Source: an uncultured Eubacteriales bacterium (GTDB taxonomy: Bacteria; Bacillota; Clostridia; Peptostreptococcales; Anaerovoracaceae). Taken from it: a stretch of DNA of 8,129 bases. The notes under the pieces were generated by a model. The model saw only the letters and a program-made list of their open reading frames with translations, was not told the origin of the DNA and searched no databases. Both the position numbers and the translations under genes were made by a program. The stretch lies in assembly GCA_902765035.1 (NCBI GenBank), contig CACWYF010000046.1:5565-13693 (forward strand), given 5' to 3'. This document shows, piece after piece, positions 5,968-8,129 of the stretch. Each line of letters starts with the position of its first letter. Positions within the stretch are counted from its first letter, which is position 1.

Positions 5968-6861
5968 ATGGCAAGAACACAGACTATTTTCGAAGGAGTT
6001 GCAACTGCTCTCATTACTCCGATGACAGAGACCGGAGTCAATTTTGACCAGTTCGGCAAACTGATCGACTGGCAGATCGAATCGGGCATCGACGCACTCG
6101 TCATCGCAGGAACGACAGGTGAGGGCTCGACTCTTATTGACGAAGAGCACAAGGAATGCATCAGCTTTGCTGTAGAAAGAGCAGCCGGCAGAGTCCCTAT
6201 CATCGCAGGAACCGGCTCCAACCACACAGAATACGGTAAGCAGCTGACCAAGTACGCAAGTGACGCCGGCGCAGCAGCATGCCTGATCGTAACTTCGTAC
6301 TACAACAAGGCTACACAGAACGGTCTTGTAAAGCTCTTCAGCGAGTACGCAAGTGTCAGTGATGTTCCTATCATCGCTTACAACGTTCCTTCGAGAACAG
6401 GTCTCAACATAGAGCCTTCAACATATGTCAAGCTCGCCGAGATCGACGGAGTAGCAGCTATCAAGGAAGCAAACAGCAACATCTCCAAGATCGTGGATAC
6501 ATTCGCACTCGTAGGCGACAAGCTCGACATCTATTCGGGCAACGACGATCAGATCGTTCCGTTCCTCTCGATGGGCGGCAAGGGAGTCATCTCGGTGCTC
6601 TCCAACGTCATCCCTAAGGAGACAAGAGAGCTCTGCACAAAGTTCTGGGAAGGCGATGTAGCAGGTTCTGCAGCACTTCAGTGCAAGTACAATGAGCTCG
6701 TCAAGGCTCTCTTCTGCGAGGTCAACCCGATCCCTGTCAAGGAAGCTCTGGCAATGATGGGCTGGTGCGATCCTATCCTCAGATCACCGCTGTACCGCAT
6801 GGAGGAGGCTAATCTTCAGAGGCTCCGCAAGGCTATGCTGGATCTGGGAATCATTCAGTAG
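5968..6861 (+). CDS. dapA: 4-hydroxy-tetrahydrodipicolinate synthase
   Basis: This 297-residue TIM-barrel aldolase condenses pyruvate with aspartate semialdehyde, the first committed step to diaminopimelate and lysine. The pyruvate-binding GTTGEGSTL is at residues 48-56. Tyr111-Tyr112 in SYYNKATQ, the catalytic Tyr138 with Arg143 in YNVPSRTG, and the Schiff-base Lys166 in AIKEANSN are present, with SGNDD and GKGVISVLSNV following. An in-frame ATG at 5950 is rejected because its codons are the ribosome binding site itself (GAGGAGG at 5952-5958, 9 nt before 5968). At the positions that bind feedback lysine in E. coli DapA, His56, Asn80 and Tyr106 match His61, Asn85 and Tyr111, but His53 is Asp58 and Glu84 is Tyr89. 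Enzyme-level inhibition is therefore uncertain. Regulation is by the upstream lysine riboswitch; dapB follows after 181 bp. Confidence 0.97.
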   Translation: MARTQTIFEGVATALITPMTETGVNFDQFGKLIDWQIESGIDALVIAGTTGEGSTLIDEEHKECISFAVERAAGRVPIIAGTGSNHTEYGKQLTKYASDAGAAACLIVTSYYNKATQNGLVKLFSEYASVSDVPIIAYNVPSRTGLNIEPSTYVKLAEIDGVAAIKEANSNISKIVDTFALVGDKLDIYSGNDDQIVPFLSMGGKGVISVLSNVIPKETRELCTKFWEGDVAGSAALQCKYNELVKALFCEVNPIPVKEALAMMGWCDPILRSPLYRMEEANLQRLRKAMLDLGIIQ

Positions 6862-6869
6862 CTATATGC

Positions 6870-6959
6870 GAATAAAGTCGCAATTCGTCGCTCGCGTCCT
6901 CGGAGCCGCATGTCTTTAGGGCTCCTGCGGAATACTCGCTCCGAAATGTGACTTCATTC
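6870..6959. repeat. Imperfect long inverted repeat in the dapA-dapB gap
   Basis: Arms 6870-6887 and 6942-6959 pair in 15 of 18 positions plus one G-U. Inside, GGAGCC (6902-6907) can pair with GGCTCC (6920-6925). A competing stem CCGCA/TGCGG (6906-6910/6926-6930) is also possible. TCGCTC occurs directly repeated at 6888 and 6936. There is no U-run, so a simple terminator is unlikely. It may be an intergenic repeat element or an RNA processing/stability structure; unassigned. Confidence 0.45.
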
Positions 6960-6999
6960 ATAAGACATATGATAACAGTAAGTTTTTAAGTATTTTACT

Positions 7000-7032
7000 G
7001 AATCGTTAAGATTCAATAGCCTTAACGGAGGA
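7000..7032 (+). promoter_or_regulatory. Alternative hairpins next to the dapB ribosome binding site
   Basis: GAATC/GATTC (7000-7004/7010-7014) and CGTTAAG/CTTAACG (7004-7010/7021-7027) share bases and cannot form together. The second stem ends on the first base of the Shine-Dalgarno GGAGGA (7027-7032). A further CAGTAA/TTACTG stem lies at 6976-7000. This could tune dapB translation, but chance in AT-rich sequence cannot be excluded. Confidence 0.3.
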
Positions 7033-7042
7033 AGATGTCCTA

Positions 7043-7774
7043 ATGCAAGTAATCATAAACGGAATCGACGGGGCGATGGGTTCGGTCCTCGCCCGCATCA
7101 TAGAGAAGACTGATGACATGGAGGTCATCGCAGGCGTCACACCGACTGGTGCTGACGGGGCTTACCTGACTATGGATGCATATCAGGGACCTGCTGACAT
7201 GGTCATAGATTTTTCACATCATTCTGTGACTGCCGACCTGATGGAGTACTGCGTAAAGAGAAATCTTCCTGTAGTCGTATGTACTACCGGCCAGACCGAA
7301 GAAGAGATGGCATGCATCACCAGGGCGGCTGAGAGCATCCCGGTATTCAAGTCGGGGAACATGTCTGTCGGAGTTGCGATCACTGCCAAAGTGGTAAAGG
7401 AGATCGCGGCCAAGTTCGGCGCATGTGACATCGAGATCGTAGAGACTCATCACAACAGAAAGGTCGATGCTCCAAGCGGCACAGCACTCATGCTGGCTGA
7501 CGCGGTAAGAGAAGCAAGACCTGAGCTCCACTACAATCTCGGAAGATCGGGTGACTGCAAGCGCGAGCCGGATGAGATCGGCATCAATTCAGTCAGAATG
7601 GGCAACATTGTCGGCATCCATGAGGTCATGTTCGGTACAAACACTCAGACCATCACAGTTACACACCAGGCACATGACAGGGCACTGTTTGCAGACGGTG
7701 CCGTAGCTGCCGCAAGATTCCTTGCAGGCAAACCGGCCGGCATGTACAACATGGACGATCTGGTAGCGGACTAA
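7043..7774 (+). CDS. dapB: 4-hydroxy-tetrahydrodipicolinate reductase
   Basis: This 243-residue NAD(P)H-dependent reductase performs the second step of the diaminopimelate pathway, after DapA. The N-terminal Rossmann motif NGIDGAMGS is at residues 6-14, and CTTGQTEEE (80-88) matches the family CTTG motif. The signature VETHHNRKVDAPSGTA (133-148) holds the catalytic His136/His137 and Lys140 region and the SGT substrate loop. The C-terminal IGINSVRMGNIVGIHEV is the usual substrate/dimerisation segment. Length is typical for the compact Gram-positive form (about 240-270). GGAGGA at 7027-7032 is 10 nt before the ATG. The 181-bp gap after dapA is long for an operon and structured, but no convincing terminator or promoter is seen there, so cotranscription from the riboswitch promoter is likely. 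Confidence 0.96.
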   Translation: MQVIINGIDGAMGSVLARIIEKTDDMEVIAGVTPTGADGAYLTMDAYQGPADMVIDFSHHSVTADLMEYCVKRNLPVVVCTTGQTEEEMACITRAAESIPVFKSGNMSVGVAITAKVVKEIAAKFGACDIEIVETHHNRKVDAPSGTALMLADAVREARPELHYNLGRSGDCKREPDEIGINSVRMGNIVGIHEVMFGTNTQTITVTHQAHDRALFADGAVAAARFLAGKPAGMYNMDDLVAD

Positions 7775-7781
7775 AAACCGG

Positions 7782-7811
7782 ATATCCTGAGCTTGGGGGA
7801 GCGCAGGATAT
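7782..7811. repeat. Hairpin after dapB
   Basis: ATATCCTG (7782-7789) pairs with CAGGATAT (7804-7811). The stem continues inside with GCT/AGC after one mismatch. AT-rich but not U-run sequence follows, so termination would be weak at most. It directly precedes the REP-like doublet. Confidence 0.45.
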
Positions 7812-7817
7812 ATATAA

Positions 7818-7889
7818 TGTGTCATTGGGGACGGTCCTTTTTGACACATCAAAAGAAGTGTGTCAGAAAGGACCGTCCCCGGTGACACA
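7818..7889. repeat. Inverted pair of 27-nt REP-like repeats forming a 32-bp stem (units 2 and 3)
   Basis: Arms 7818-7849 and 7858-7889 pair in 28 Watson-Crick and 4 G-U positions, with an 8-nt loop. Each arm contains one 27-nt unit (7820-7846 plus, 7861-7887 minus) with core GGGGACGGTCCT and ends TGTCA/TGACA. Without gaps, these are the same family as the unit at 2878-2904. The structure sits between dapB and the ddh-like gene, inside the presumed operon. As RNA it would be a very stable hairpin that could block 3' exonucleases or change relative expression of ddh. Confidence 0.85.
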
Positions 7890-7942
7890 CTATACGGGAC
7901 AGTAATGGGATCAGAGATCAGGAATCGAAAAGGAGAATCAAA

Positions 7943-8129
7943 ATGATAAGGGTAGGAATAGCAGGATACGGAAATATCGGAAGAGGCGTTGAGGCTGCTG
8001 TAACACAGGCACAGGACATGGAGCTTGTCGCAGTTTTCTCAAGAAGAGACCCGGCAACAGTACAGACCGTAACAGGTGTACCGGTTGTCGCTTATGATAA
8101 GATCGGAGAATGCGCCGGTGACATCGATG
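7943..8129 (+). CDS. ddh: meso-Diaminopimelate dehydrogenase, N-terminal part (3' truncated)
   Basis: The first 62 residues are visible and the frame is open to the window end. It begins MIRVGIAGYGNIGRGVEAA, a Rossmann GxGxxG motif at residues 8-13 in the exact style of diaminopimelate dehydrogenases. It continues with AQDMELVAVFSRRDP, where the Arg-Arg after the second strand fits NADP+ preference. The enzyme converts tetrahydrodipicolinate and ammonia to meso-DAP in one reductive step, bypassing the succinylase/acetylase/aminotransferase routes. The start is supported by AAAAGGAG (7928-7935), about 7 nt upstream. Placement after dapA and dapB supports the call strongly. Another Rossmann oxidoreductase cannot be fully excluded because the substrate-binding and C-terminal regions lie outside the window. 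Confidence 0.85.
   Translation, partial: MIRVGIAGYGNIGRGVEAAVTQAQDMELVAVFSRRDPATVQTVTGVPVVAYDKIGECAGDID

Noticed and set aside
7035..7043. Two-codon frame ATG-TCC-TAA overlapping the dapB start (TAATG), suggesting reinitiation
   Set aside because: The spacing from GGAGGA to this ATG is too short for efficient initiation, whereas dapB at 7043 is well placed.
7813..7818. Perfect TATAAT before the ddh-like gene, a possible separate promoter
   Set aside because: No acceptable -35 box lies 16-18 bp upstream, and the predicted transcript would start within the repeat hairpin. It remains possible but unsupported.

Overview
The window looks like chromosomal DNA from a moderately GC-rich anaerobic Firmicute, probably a clostridial lineage. 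The basis is strong GGAGG-type ribosome binding sites, heavy AGA/AGG arginine codon use, a lysine riboswitch of Bacillus/Clostridium type, sigma-A-like promoters and the gene families present. No single feature fixes the genus. There are no tRNA, rRNA, CRISPR, phage or intact insertion-sequence genes.

Layout. (1) Positions 1-2814, plus strand: the 3' part of a large fused glucan enzyme (GH13 alpha-amylase-type domain joined to a GH77 4-alpha-glucanotransferase), followed 4 bp later by a small NimA/PNPOx-like flavoprotein. A strong, probably bidirectional terminator follows. (2) Positions 2907-3920, minus strand: a type I cytosolic L-asparaginase converging on that terminator, with a 27-nt palindromic repeat in the gap. 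(3) Positions 3921-4118: a divergent promoter region. (4) Positions 4119-5473, plus strand: two tandem, translationally coupled HypB-type nickel-chaperone GTPases. The first keeps the full Cys-His...Cys metal site; the second has lost the His. (5) Positions 5534-5575: a terminator. (6) Positions 5607-8129, plus strand: a lysine biosynthesis cluster. It has a consensus promoter, a lysine (L-box) riboswitch with its own terminator, dapA, dapB, and the start of a gene that looks like meso-diaminopimelate dehydrogenase (ddh). The dapA-dapB gap is structured, and a long inverted repeat lies between dapB and ddh.

How the genes fit together. Asparaginase yields aspartate, the entry compound of the lysine pathway, although it is transcribed separately. 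DapA, DapB and Ddh form the short dehydrogenase route to meso-DAP and lysine, and the riboswitch should shut the cluster off when lysine is plentiful. The GH13-GH77 fusion would process maltodextrin or glycogen. The HypB pair implies nickel-enzyme maturation, but no nickel enzyme, hypA or other hyp gene lies in the window.

The least ordinary items are the tandem HypB paralogues with unequal metal sites, and a REP-like 27-nt repeat family (one solo copy and one inverted pair) whose ends differ between copies in a way that keeps them palindromic.
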